Positions 45,799 through 53,490 of a stretch of 64,000 nt of DNA are shown here, one piece after another; the stretch's first letter is position 1; every line of letters starts with the position of its first letter. Both the position numbers and the translations under genes were made by a program. Location: contig DATAJS010000011.1 of NCBI GenBank assembly GCA_036262035.1, positions 162,826-226,825 of the forward strand. Direction: 5' to 3'. Below the pieces are notes generated by a model that did not search any database, had not been told where the DNA came from, and worked only from the letters and a program-made list of their open reading frames with translations. The stretch comes from Burkholderiales bacterium (lineage in GTDB: Bacteria; Pseudomonadota; Gammaproteobacteria; Burkholderiales; SG8-41).

Positions 45799-45878
45799 CG
45801 TGAAACGGGAAACGTGAAACGTGAAACGGCGAAGCCGCGGGAACCCCACGTTTCACATTTCACGTTTCACGTTTCACG
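45799..45878. repeat. GTGAAAC iterated inverted repeat
   Basis: The left half repeats CGTGAAACG (45799-45828) and the right half repeats CGTTTCACG (45849-45878), with a short GC-rich centre. It lies between kinase and response-regulator genes and contains the regulator's stop (TGA, read from TCGTGAAACG). It may form a strong hairpin reducing read-through into the kinase. Confidence 0.8.
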
Positions 45879-46590
45879 AGACCTGCGGCACGAACATGTA
45901 TCCCGCCCCCCGCACGGTGCGTATCGCCTGCGGCTCTTCGGGGTTGGACTCGACCTTGCGCCGCAGCCGCGCGATGCGGATGTCGATCGAGCGGTCGAAC
46001 GGCTCCCACTCGCGGTTGCGGGTCATGGTGAGGATCTGGTCGCGGGTCAGCACCCGGTGGGGGTGCTCGGTGAAGACCTTGAGCAGGTCGAACTCCATGC
46101 TCGTGATCGGCACTTCCTGGCCCGAGACGTCGAGAAGGCGGTGCGACGCGACGTCGAGGAAGCAGCGGCCGACCGGCACGCGCTCGGTGACCACCTTCAC
46201 CGGCTCCGGGGCCGGGCGCGACTGGAGCCTGCGCAGCACGCTTTTCACGCGCGCGAGGAGCTCGCGCGGATCGAAAGGCTTGGTGACGTAATCGTCGGCG
46301 CCGACCTCCAGCCCGACCACGCGGTCCACCACGTCGCCCGAACCGGTGACCATGATGATGCCGACGTCGTAACGCTCGCGCAGGAAGCGCGCGAGGGACA
46401 GACCGTCTTCGCCGGGCAGGCCGATGTCGAGCAGCACCACGTCGGGCAGGTTGCGCTCGACCGCCTCGCGCATGTCCGCGCCGCTCTCGGCCTGGTGGAC
46501 CTCGTAGCCTTTGTCGCCGAGGTAATCGGCGACCATCTCGCGAATGGCGGGATCGTCTTCGACGATCATCACGCGGCCGTTGGTGGACAT
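45874..46590 (-). CDS. OmpR-family response regulator
   Basis: The 238-residue protein has a receiver domain (acidic pocket VEDD, phospho-acceptor Asp55 in VVLLDIGLPG, Lys in VTKPFDP) and a winged-helix DNA-binding domain (LTSMEFDLLKVFTEHPHRVLTRDQIL-type, FDRSIDIRIARLRRKVE, AIRTVRGAGYMF). It is upstream of the PAS kinase on the same strand, so they probably form a two-component pair. It is divergent from the diiron-type gene. Its stop lies in a dispersed repeat. Confidence 0.93.
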   Translation of the reverse strand: MSTNGRVMIVEDDPAIREMVADYLGDKGYEVHQAESGADMREAVERNLPDVVLLDIGLPGEDGLSLARFLRERYDVGIIMVTGSGDVVDRVVGLEVGADDYVTKPFDPRELLARVKSVLRRLQSRPAPEPVKVVTERVPVGRCFLDVASHRLLDVSGQEVPITSMEFDLLKVFTEHPHRVLTRDQILTMTRNREWEPFDRSIDIRIARLRRKVESNPEEPQAIRTVRGAGYMFVPQVS

Positions 46591-46655
46591 GTCGGGAAGG
46601 CTGGAATCGTTCGTTGCGGATTATAGCCCCGGATATAGGTGACGCCGATACAAAG

Positions 46656-46664
46656 TGTTTCAGT
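46656..46664. promoter_or_regulatory. TGTTTCAGT motif in the divergent promoter
   Basis: TGTTTCAGTAGCGAAATCG here aligns with TGTTTCAGTCGTGTAACAG upstream of the kinase (reverse strand, 45765-45783). The shared spacing suggests one DNA-binding protein, plausibly the adjacent OmpR-type regulator. Confidence 0.3.
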
Positions 46665-46738
46665 AGCGAAATCGCGCGGATACCCCCGCTGCCTAGACTC
46701 TCCTCATCGCAATCGAGCAACGTCACGAGGAGGCCCAC

Positions 46739-47746
46739 ATGGACAACGTCATTCAACTCCAGGCGATTCAGCCGCAGCGCACGAAGGCGGGCAGCCTGCA
46801 CGGTGCCGAAGCCGCAGCGGCTTGCCCGTGGGAAGTCGAGCGCGACGTGATCCGCGGCCGCACCTTCGACCGCTCGGGCAAGTTCATGCCCGACGGGCTG
46901 TCGCACGCCGGCCGTCTGGACTTCCTCGCGCCGCACGAGCGCGTGCTCTTCTCGCAGATCCAGGGCCGCACGTACGCGAACACCTTCAAGCTGCTGGAGC
47001 GTGCGATCGGCGCGAGCACCCTCGAGCTTTCGCGCTCGCAGGTGCTCGGCGACCAGGAACGCCTGGATGCGCTCGTGGGCTGCACGCACGACGAGGTCAG
47101 GCACCAGGCGCTCTTTGGCCGCATCGATCTCATGATGGCGGGGGCGATGCCGCAGGGCTACCGCTACGCCGCTCGCGCCAACGAGTTCGCGTGGATCGTC
47201 CTCGGACGCTCGCGCTGGGCCGTGCTCGCCCTCACGCACATGATGGAGCTCGTCACGCAGGCGCATTACCACGAGAGCATCGCCCCCGATCCGACGCTCT
47301 CCGCGCTGTACAAGGACGTGTTCCTGTTCCACTGGCGCGACGAGGAGCGTCATGCCGGGCTGACCGAGCGCGAGTGGCGCGCCGAGGACGCGCGCATCAC
47401 CGGGAAGGAGCGCGACGCGGCGGTCGACGATTTTCTTCAGCTGCTGCGCAATCTGAACATGATGCTGCAGCGGCAGGCCGCGGCGGACGCGCAGTACTTC
47501 TTCAAGGCGCTGCAGCGGCCGCTAGCAAAGCTCGACGCCGGCCGCGCGCAGGCTGCTTTCGTAGGCGCGTATCGCTGGCAGTACGTGCTGGCGGGCGTGC
47601 AGCACGAGCGCTACGCCGACCTGCTGGCGGAGCTCACGAGCGACGAGCAGGGCGCGCGCATCGCGGCGGGTCTGCTCCCGCTCGCGGTGCCGCCCGAAGT
47701 GCAGCCGCTCGAGGTCAAGGGCGCTTCCAGAGCGGAGGCGTCATGA
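46739..47746 (+). CDS. Diiron-type (ferritin-like fold) protein, unknown function
   Basis: The 335-residue protein shows a four-helix diiron ligand set in order: Glu87 (FKLLERAI), Glu119-x2-His122 (HDEVRH), Glu170 (HMMELVTQAHYHE), Glu202-x2-His205 (DEERH). This is the E-ExxH-E-ExxH arrangement of carboxylate-bridged diiron oxidases. No signal peptide. Which member of the superfamily (oxygenase, oxidase or peroxidase) cannot be told by eye. A GAGGAGG ribosome site precedes ATG. It is divergent from the OmpR-type regulator and overlaps a tiny membrane-protein gene. Confidence 0.75.
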   Translation: MDNVIQLQAIQPQRTKAGSLHGAEAAAACPWEVERDVIRGRTFDRSGKFMPDGLSHAGRLDFLAPHERVLFSQIQGRTYANTFKLLERAIGASTLELSRSQVLGDQERLDALVGCTHDEVRHQALFGRIDLMMAGAMPQGYRYAARANEFAWIVLGRSRWAVLALTHMMELVTQAHYHESIAPDPTLSALYKDVFLFHWRDEERHAGLTEREWRAEDARITGKERDAAVDDFLQLLRNLNMMLQRQAAADAQYFFKALQRPLAKLDAGRAQAAFVGAYRWQYVLAGVQHERYADLLAELTSDEQGARIAAGLLPLAVPPEVQPLEVKGASRAEAS

Positions 47747-47886
47747 CGAAGAAAGTGTTCGAGGCCTTCCGCACTATGGGCCCTTATGTCGCGCTGGAGC
47801 TTTTCGTGCCGGGCGGCACGCTGCTGTCGATACTGCTCTGGTACGCGCGAAAGCGCCGGGCGCTCGCGGCTGCGCAACAGTCCTGA
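47743..47886 (+). CDS. Small membrane protein, 47 residues
   Basis: The product is one hydrophobic segment (YVALELFVPGGTLLSILLWYA) flanked by basic ends (MTKKVFEAFR, RKRRALAAAQQS). Its ATG overlaps the diiron-type stop (ATGA), so it is translated with it. It might anchor or regulate the diiron-type protein. No family was recognised. Confidence 0.6.
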   Translation: MTKKVFEAFRTMGPYVALELFVPGGTLLSILLWYARKRRALAAAQQS

Positions 47887-47942
47887 GATAGCACCGCCAT
47901 GTGGGCTATCCTTACGGCTCAGAAGAACCGGAGGAGATCCAC

Positions 47943-48545
47943 ATGGCGGCCAGCACCGTCACACTCGTCAATCCCGTAGGTCAGCGCGCTGCGGCGCGCG
48001 CGGCGTTGGCAAAGCGTCTCGCAACGCTTCAAGGCAAGTCGATCGGCTTCATCGACAACATGAAGCCCAACGCGAATCTCTTCGTGCAGTACATCGAGGA
48101 GATGATCCGCGCCGAATACCCCGACGTGAAGACGCACACCGTGCGCAAGAACTTCACGTCGAGCAAGCTCATCGCGAACGAGCTCGAAGGCAAGGTCGAC
48201 GCGCTCGTCAACGCCTGGGGCGATTGAGGAGGCTGCACGTCGTGGTGTATCCACGACTCGGCCTGGCTGGAAAAACGCGGCGTGCCGTCGTCGACGGTCG
48301 TGTCGACCGCGTTCCTCACGCACGCGCACCTCGCGGCGAAGAACCTGCAGCTCGATGACTTGCCGCTTCTCGTCACGCCCCATCCGCTGAACGATCTCAC
48401 GCCGGAGCAGATGCGCGATCTCGCGCGCGTCGCGTATCCGGTCGTGATCCGCCAGCTCACGGGACAGGGCGCGCAGGAGAAAGCGACGCGCATCGATTAC
48501 GTGCATCCGTCGCGCGACAAAACGAAACCGGTGGGAGCGACGTGA
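47943..48545 (+). CDS. UGSC-family (seleno)protein, selenocysteine at codon 95 (TGA 48225-48227)
   Basis: ATG 47943 has a GGAGGAG site. The frame runs 94 codons to WGD, then an in-frame TGA, then GGCTSWCIHDSAWLEKRGVPSS and 105 sense codons in all to a TGA at 48543-48545. WGD-U-GGC matches the UGSC/CGSC redox motif of the UGSC family, with Gly in place of Ser. The text after it (CTSWCIHDSAWLEKRG...LPLLVTPHPLNDLTPEQ) is what I expect of that family. The full product is 200 residues. The stem-loop at 48225-48263 is a good SECIS candidate. A standard gene caller would split it into two ORFs or truncate it. The role is unknown; a thiol/selenol redox reaction is inferred. The next gene overlaps its stop (TGATG). 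Confidence 0.82.
48225..48263 (+). promoter_or_regulatory. Candidate bacterial SECIS element
   Basis: Eleven bases after the TGA, GTCGTGG (48239-48245), a 5-base loop TGTAT and CCACGAC (48251-48257) form a perfect 7-bp stem. GGC 48231-48233 can pair with GCC 48261-48263 below an internal loop. The 11-base spacing and GGU at the loop junction resemble the E. coli fdhF element read by SelB. SelB, SelA and tRNA-Sec genes are not in this window. Confidence 0.65.
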
Positions 48546-49636
48546 TGGATACGAGCGTTCTGGAAAAGCCCACGATCGAGCTCGAAGACTCGTGGGAGAA
48601 GATCAACGAGTGGTTCCTCGAGCACGATCTCACCGACGGCTTGCCGATCGTGCCGCCGACCCAGCCGCGCGTCGACGCGATGACGCGCTACGTCGAGCGC
48701 GAACTCGGCTGGACGCCTTCGGACGTCATCGGCACCCTGGCGCCCAAGCACGGCCAGGCGACGATCGAGAAGATCGCGGCGAACGCGGTCATGGCGGGCT
48801 GCAAGCCCGAGTACATGCCGGTGCTGATCGCGTGCGTGAAAGGCGTCGCGAGTCCTGCGTTCAACCTCGACGCAGTGCAGACCTCGACCCACAACACATC
48901 GCCGCTGCCCATCGTCAACGGCCCGGTGTGCAAGGCGATCGATCTGAACTGCGGCTACAACAACACCGGCAGCCGCTGGCGCGCGACGAGCACGATCGGG
49001 CGCGCGCTCCAGCTCTGCATGATCAACATCGGCGGTACGCCGGGCTCGATCAACATCCACACGCAAGGGCACATCGCGCGCTACGAGCACGTCATCGCCG
49101 AGAACGAGGACGAGAATCCCTGGGAGCCGCTGGCGGTCGAGCGCGGATTCGAAGCGGACGCGAACGTGGTGACGGTCATTCCCGCGTGCACCGCGGCGAT
49201 GATCGACGACAACGGCGGCAGCCAGACCGCGAAGGACCTGCTCAAGACGGTCTCGCGCTCGATCGCGTACGTCGGCAACCGCAACATCAACGGCAAGGGA
49301 CAGCCGCTGCTGATCCTGGCGCCGCAGCACGCGCGCCTCATCGCGCTCGGCGGCTACAGCAAGGCGGATCTGAAGCGCTTCATCTGGGAGCACGCGCGCG
49401 TGCCGTTCCGCGACATCCCGCGCGGCAACCTCGTGAACTTCAGCGTGCACAACCTGAAGCTGTACGACATCGACGACGACCATGCGGCGGTGCCGATCGC
49501 CGAGAGTCCCGAGGAGATCGTGATCGTGGTGATGGGCGGCGTCGGCACGCACAGCCTGTCGGTGCAGACGCGGCTCGCCTCGGAGAACGTGACGGTGGCG
49601 ATCACGAGGAAGGACGGGACGCTATGGAAATGCTGA
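48545..49636 (+). CDS. Conserved protein of unknown function, partner of the UGSC protein
   Basis: The 363-residue protein has TDGLPIVPPTQPRVDAM near the start, NAVMAGCKPEYMPVLIA, NGPVCKAIDLNCGYN, NIGGTPGSINIHTQGH and WEPLAVERGF. No standard catalytic domain was recognised. Cys occurs in the conserved-looking MAGCKPEY, DLNCGY and IPACTAA positions and as the penultimate/last residue WKC, so thiol chemistry is possible. It starts one base inside the UGSC stop, so the two are coupled. I recall similar proteins next to UGSC proteins, but cannot check this here. Confidence 0.7.
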   Translation: MDTSVLEKPTIELEDSWEKINEWFLEHDLTDGLPIVPPTQPRVDAMTRYVERELGWTPSDVIGTLAPKHGQATIEKIAANAVMAGCKPEYMPVLIACVKGVASPAFNLDAVQTSTHNTSPLPIVNGPVCKAIDLNCGYNNTGSRWRATSTIGRALQLCMINIGGTPGSINIHTQGHIARYEHVIAENEDENPWEPLAVERGFEADANVVTVIPACTAAMIDDNGGSQTAKDLLKTVSRSIAYVGNRNINGKGQPLLILAPQHARLIALGGYSKADLKRFIWEHARVPFRDIPRGNLVNFSVHNLKLYDIDDDHAAVPIAESPEEIVIVVMGGVGTHSLSVQTRLASENVTVAITRKDGTLWKC

Positions 49637-50604
49637 AAACCGTCGTGGTCGCCATGGCTTCTCTGGCGAGTCTATCGGCGCACGCGGCGCAGGGGGATGC
49701 GTATCCGACGCGGCCCATTCGGCTGGTGGTCGGGTTCACCCCCGGCGGCGCCACCGACCTCGTCGGCAGGCTGGTCGCGGAAAAGCTCTCGGAGAAGCTC
49801 GGCCAGCAGGTCGTCGTCGACAACCGTCCCGGCGCGAGCGGCATCATCGCGGCGCGCCTCGTCGGTTCGGCGCAGCCCGACGGACACACGCTGCTCATCT
49901 CGGGCTCGTCGATCAGCATCGTCGGCAGTCTCTACAAGCAGACCCGCTTCGACGTGCAGCGCGACCTCGAGCCGGTGGCGATGGTCGCCACGACGCCTTA
50001 CGTCATGGTCGCGCACCCGTCGACCGCGGTGAAAAGCGTCGCCGACCTCATCGGCTACGCCAAGGCGCGTCCGGGGAAAGTGAGCTACGGCGCCTCGACG
50101 CCCGGGACGGTTCAGCACCTCTCGGGCGAGATGTTCAAGCGCCTCGTCGGCATCGACATGCTGTTCGTGCCTTACAAAGGGACCGGCGCGATGCTGCCGG
50201 ACCTGCTCGGCGGCCGCGTACAGGTCGCGGTCGACAACGTGACGGTGCTCGCGCCGCACGTGAAGAGCGGCGCGGTCGTGCCGCTCGCGGTGACCACGAT
50301 CAAGCGCAGCCCGGTCCTGCCGAACGTGCCGACGCTCGCCGAGTCCGGTATCCAGTCCCTCAGCGGCTTCGACACCGGCGGCTGGTTCAGCATGTATACC
50401 GCGCACCGCACGCCGCCCGCAGTCATCAAGAAGGTGAACGACGAGATCTTCGCGATGATGGAGCGCGCCGACGTGCGCGAGCGCCTGCTCGCCCTGGGCG
50501 GGACGCCGCTGCCCGGAACGCCGCAGGACCTCAAGAAACAGCTTGCCGCGGAAGTGCCGCGCTGGCGCAAAGTGATACAGGACTCCGATATAAAGGTTGA
50601 TTGA
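49624..50604 (+). CDS. TctC/Bug family solute-binding protein
   Basis: The 326-residue protein has a signal peptide (VVVAMASLASLSAHAAQG) and Bug motifs YPTRPIRLVVGFTPGGATDLVGR, VVVDNRPGASG, QPDGHTLLI, MLFVPYKGTG. It overlaps the unknown partner gene by 13 bases, which places it in the selenoprotein operon as the likely importer of its substrate. Two strong hairpins follow its stop. ATG 49624 or 49630 could be the start. Confidence 0.9.
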   Translation: MEMLKTVVVAMASLASLSAHAAQGDAYPTRPIRLVVGFTPGGATDLVGRLVAEKLSEKLGQQVVVDNRPGASGIIAARLVGSAQPDGHTLLISGSSISIVGSLYKQTRFDVQRDLEPVAMVATTPYVMVAHPSTAVKSVADLIGYAKARPGKVSYGASTPGTVQHLSGEMFKRLVGIDMLFVPYKGTGAMLPDLLGGRVQVAVDNVTVLAPHVKSGAVVPLAVTTIKRSPVLPNVPTLAESGIQSLSGFDTGGWFSMYTAHRTPPAVIKKVNDEIFAMMERADVRERLLALGGTPLPGTPQDLKKQLAAEVPRWRKVIQDSDIKVD

Positions 50605-50621
50605 GCCCGCTGCGCGGGCTC
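50603..50621 (+). terminator. Hairpin 1 after the binding-protein stop
   Basis: GAGCCCGC, loop TGC, GCGGGCTC gives a perfect 8-bp stem that overlaps the stop codon. There is no T-run. It may attenuate transcription or protect the mRNA 3' end. Confidence 0.5.
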
Positions 50622-50633
50622 GGTGCGTGAACG

Positions 50634-50664
50634 CCAAGGAGGGAACCTGCGGTTCCCTCCTTGG
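50634..50664 (+). terminator. Hairpin 2 (perfect 14-bp stem, TGC loop)
   Basis: CCAAGGAGGGAACC (50634-50647), TGC and GGTTCCCTCCTTGG (50651-50664) pair perfectly. It lies 36 bases before the next start, with no T-run. It is a strong RNA structure that could limit expression of the downstream genes relative to the selenoprotein. Confidence 0.6.
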
Positions 50665-50699
50665 ACCTCCCTCCCTTGAACCATCAGATTTCAGGAAAT

Positions 50700-51656
50700 A
50701 TGCGTAGATTGATATGGACCATCGCGGCGCTTGGTGTGGTCGGCGCGCATGCCGCGGAAACGAAATACCCGACGAAGCCGATCCGGCTGATCTCGGCCTA
50801 CGCCCCCGGCGGCGGCAACGACACCATGGCGCGGGCGCTGGCGCAGCGTCTCACCGAGGCGTGGGGTCAGCAGGTCATCGTCGACAACCGCCCCGGCGCC
50901 AACGGGCTGCTCGCGTGCGAGATCACCGCCAAAGCGCCGCCCGACGGGTATACCCTGCTGATGGCGAGCATCTCGAGCCACGGCATCAACCCGGCTCTCT
51001 ACAAGAAGATCCCGTACGACCCGATCCGCGACTTCACCCCGATCTCGCTGCTGGGAACGACGGCCAACATGCTCGTCGTGCATCCGTCCACACCGGCCAA
51101 GACCGTGAAAGAGCTCGTCGCGTACGCCAAGAGCAAAGGCGGGCTCACCTATGGCTCGAACGGCATCGGCAGCTCGCAGCATCTCGCGGGCGCGCTCTTC
51201 GCGAGCACTTTCGGGCTCAATCTCACCCACGTGCCTTACAAGGGTACCGGGCCGATGACGACCGATCTGCTCGGCGGCCAGATCGCGATGGCGTTCGCCA
51301 ACATGACGACCGCGCTGCCGCACGTGCGCACCAAGAAGCTCATTCCGATCGCGGTGACGTCGCTGACGCGCTCGCCGCAACTGCCCGACGTGCCGACGGT
51401 CGCGGAGACCGTGCCCGGCTTCGAGGCGACCTCGTGGTGGGGCATCGTCGCGCCGCGCGCGACACCTGCGGGCGTGGTCGAGCCGCTCAATCGCGAGATC
51501 GTGAAAGTCCTGGCGTCACCCGACATGAAGACCTTCATGCACGGCCTCGGCGCCGAGGCCAAGGGCACGACGCCGAAGGAGTTCGACGCCTTCATCCGCG
51601 CCGAGCTCGTGAAGTGGGCGAAGGTGGTGAAGGAATCGGGCGCGCGCGCCGACTGA
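50700..51656 (+). CDS. TctC/Bug family solute-binding protein
   Basis: The 318-residue protein has a signal peptide (RRLIWTIAALGVVGAHAAE) and family motifs YPTKPIRLISAYAPGGGNDTMAR, VIVDNRPGANG, PPDGYTLLMA, LTHVPYKGTGPMTTDLLGG. ATG 50700 has AGGAAA upstream. It is the second binding protein of the operon and may bind a different ligand from the first; both lie between the selenoprotein and the Ldh-type gene. Confidence 0.9.
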   Translation: MRRLIWTIAALGVVGAHAAETKYPTKPIRLISAYAPGGGNDTMARALAQRLTEAWGQQVIVDNRPGANGLLACEITAKAPPDGYTLLMASISSHGINPALYKKIPYDPIRDFTPISLLGTTANMLVVHPSTPAKTVKELVAYAKSKGGLTYGSNGIGSSQHLAGALFASTFGLNLTHVPYKGTGPMTTDLLGGQIAMAFANMTTALPHVRTKKLIPIAVTSLTRSPQLPDVPTVAETVPGFEATSWWGIVAPRATPAGVVEPLNREIVKVLASPDMKTFMHGLGAEAKGTTPKEFDAFIRAELVKWAKVVKESGARAD

Positions 51657-51665
51657 GAGGACCCC

Positions 51666-52661
51666 ATGACCGAACGCATCCGTCTCTCCATCCCCGATGC
51701 GCGCAAGCTCTCCGAGCGCGCGGTCGAAGGCATGGGCTTCAGCGCCGAGGAGGCGCGCATCATCGCCGATCACTGCATCGACGCGGCGGTGTGCGGCTAC
51801 GAGTACTCGGGACTCCCCAAGCTCCTCAACCTCGCCGACGGTCCACGCTCCAACCTGCCGCGCAAACCCATCGAGGTCGTCCGCGAGACCAGCGTTTCGG
51901 CGCTGTACGACGGCGGCAACAACGTCGGCATGTATACGATGTACCTCATGTCGAAAGCCGCGATCGAGCGCGCGGAACGGCACGGCTTCGCCATCATCGG
52001 TCTCACCAACAGCTGGACGAGCGGACGCGGCGCGTACTACGTCGAGATGATCGCGCGCGCCGGGCTCGTCGGCATCCACACCGTGAGCGCGAGCCGGCAT
52101 GTCGCTCCGCTCGGCGGCGCCAAACCCACGTTGGGCACCAATCCGATTTCTTTCGGCTTTCCCATGGAAGGCGATCCGCTCGTCATCGATCTGGGCACGT
52201 CGGCTTTCATGGCGACCGACCTCAAGATGCGCGAGCGCCTCGGCATCCCGCTGCCCGAAGGCGTGGCGATCGACGCCGACGGCAACCCCACCACCGACGC
52301 CGCGCGGGCGAAGCTCGGAGCGATCCTGCCGTTCGGCGGGCATAAAGGCCACGCGCTGTCGATCGCGATGCGCGCGTTCGGGACGCTGTGCGAAGTGCAT
52401 CGCGACGCGGAAGGCATCTACGGCTACGTCACGATCGCGTTCAAGCCCGATCTCCTGATGCCGCTGGAGGCGTATCGCACGGCGCTCGCCGACGCCATCG
52501 CCGAGATCAAGGCGACGCCGCGCCAGCCGGGGGTGAGCGAGATCCGCATCCCCGGCGAGCGCTCTTTCACGGAGCGCGCACGGTTGATGCAGGAAGGCAT
52601 CGAGATCGATCGCCGGATTTACGACGCTCTCAGAAAGTTCGCAGATAAAACCGGGGTCTGA
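51666..52661 (+). CDS. Ldh_2-family (malate/L-lactate dehydrogenase-like) protein with altered active site
   Basis: The 331-residue protein has the Ldh_2 fold: LGGAKPTLGTNPISFGFP-like substrate/cofactor loop, GTSAFMATDLKMRERLGIPLPEGVAIDADGNPTTDA and LPFGGHKGHALSIAMRAF. The usual SNHFG(x)AGYY catalytic His motif reads TNSWTSGRGAYY here, so the general-acid His appears to be replaced. NADH-dependent 2-oxoacid reduction by the usual mechanism is therefore doubtful. The C-terminal KTGV and stop are in a dispersed repeat. An AGAGGA ribosome site precedes ATG 51666. Confidence 0.82.
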   Translation: MTERIRLSIPDARKLSERAVEGMGFSAEEARIIADHCIDAAVCGYEYSGLPKLLNLADGPRSNLPRKPIEVVRETSVSALYDGGNNVGMYTMYLMSKAAIERAERHGFAIIGLTNSWTSGRGAYYVEMIARAGLVGIHTVSASRHVAPLGGAKPTLGTNPISFGFPMEGDPLVIDLGTSAFMATDLKMRERLGIPLPEGVAIDADGNPTTDAARAKLGAILPFGGHKGHALSIAMRAFGTLCEVHRDAEGIYGYVTIAFKPDLLMPLEAYRTALADAIAEIKATPRQPGVSEIRIPGERSFTERARLMQEGIEIDRRIYDALRKFADKTGV

Positions 52662-52688
52662 CCCGATAAAGCCGGGGTCAGACCCGGG
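52644..52688. repeat. GGGGTCTGACCC-type palindromic repeat, copy 3
   Basis: GATAAAACCGGGGTCTGACCC followed by GATAAAGCCGGGGTCAGACCC. The stop codon TGA of the Ldh-type gene (52659-52661) lies within GGGGTCTGACCC. The leader GATAAAACC is shared with copy 2. Confidence 0.8.
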
Positions 52689-52701
52689 AAGAAAGGAAAG
52701 C

Positions 52702-53490
52702 ATGGAGTTGTCACTGAAAGGACGCACCGCGTTCGTCACCGGTGCGAGCCGCGGCATCGGCCGCCAGATTTCACTGGCGTTCGCTGCCGAAGGCGTGAAC
52801 ATCGGTTTGTTCGGGCGCGACATCGAGCGCTGCAATACCGTCGCGGCGGAGATCCGCGACAAGCACAAGGTGAAGGCCGCGGTGATCGGGCTCGACCTCG
52901 CCGACGCAGCGGCGATCAAGCCGGCGGTCGAGCGCGCGATCGCCGAGCTCGGCAGCGTCGACATCCTCGTCAACTGCGCGGGCGGCGCGTATCGCGGCAG
53001 GCTCGCGGACATTCCGGACGAGCTGTGGGAAGCCTATTTCGCGGTGAAGCCGCTCGGTCTCATCCGCATGACGCGCGAGACGATGCCGTACCTCAAAAAG
53101 TCCGACCAGGCGCGCGTCATCCACATCTCGGGCACGCGCGGGCGCGAGCCGCACGGCGTGCAGGTGATGTCGGGACCGATCAACCTCGGCACGCTGTCCA
53201 TCACCAAGGCGATGGCGAACGAGTTCGGCCCGGCGGGCGTCACGGTCAACGCGATCTGTCCCGGCTCGACCGACACCGGGCGCTGGACCGAGCTCGTCAA
53301 GGTGGCCGCGCGCGACCGCGGCATCTCCGAAGCCGAAGCCGAGAAGCAGCTCGTCGCCGACGTGCCGATGGGGCGCGTGGTGAAGCCTCACGACGTCGCC
53401 GACCTCGCGGTGTTCCTCGCCTCGGCCCGCGCCGGCATGATCACCGGCACTTCGATCAACGTCGACGGGGGGCGTACGCGTGGGATTTGA
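52702..53490 (+). CDS. SDR-family protein lacking the usual catalytic Tyr
   Basis: The 262-residue Rossmann-fold protein has TGASRGIG (cofactor loop), GLDLADAAAI, LVNCAGGAY, HISGTRG and VNAICPGSTDTGRW. In the classical family Tyr stands four residues before the active-site Lys; here that stretch is TLSITKAMANEFG, with Leu at the Tyr position. It may be non-catalytic or use another residue. It ends with INVDGGRTRGI as normal. A GAAAGGAAAG site precedes the start, and the repeat lies between it and the Ldh-type gene. Confidence 0.85.
   Translation: MELSLKGRTAFVTGASRGIGRQISLAFAAEGVNIGLFGRDIERCNTVAAEIRDKHKVKAAVIGLDLADAAAIKPAVERAIAELGSVDILVNCAGGAYRGRLADIPDELWEAYFAVKPLGLIRMTRETMPYLKKSDQARVIHISGTRGREPHGVQVMSGPINLGTLSITKAMANEFGPAGVTVNAICPGSTDTGRWTELVKVAARDRGISEAEAEKQLVADVPMGRVVKPHDVADLAVFLASARAGMITGTSINVDGGRTRGI

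Noticed and set aside
48282-48545. Independent 87-residue protein after the TGA
   Set aside because: It is in frame with the gene before the TGA, lacks its own ribosome site, and the joined product fits the UGSC family.
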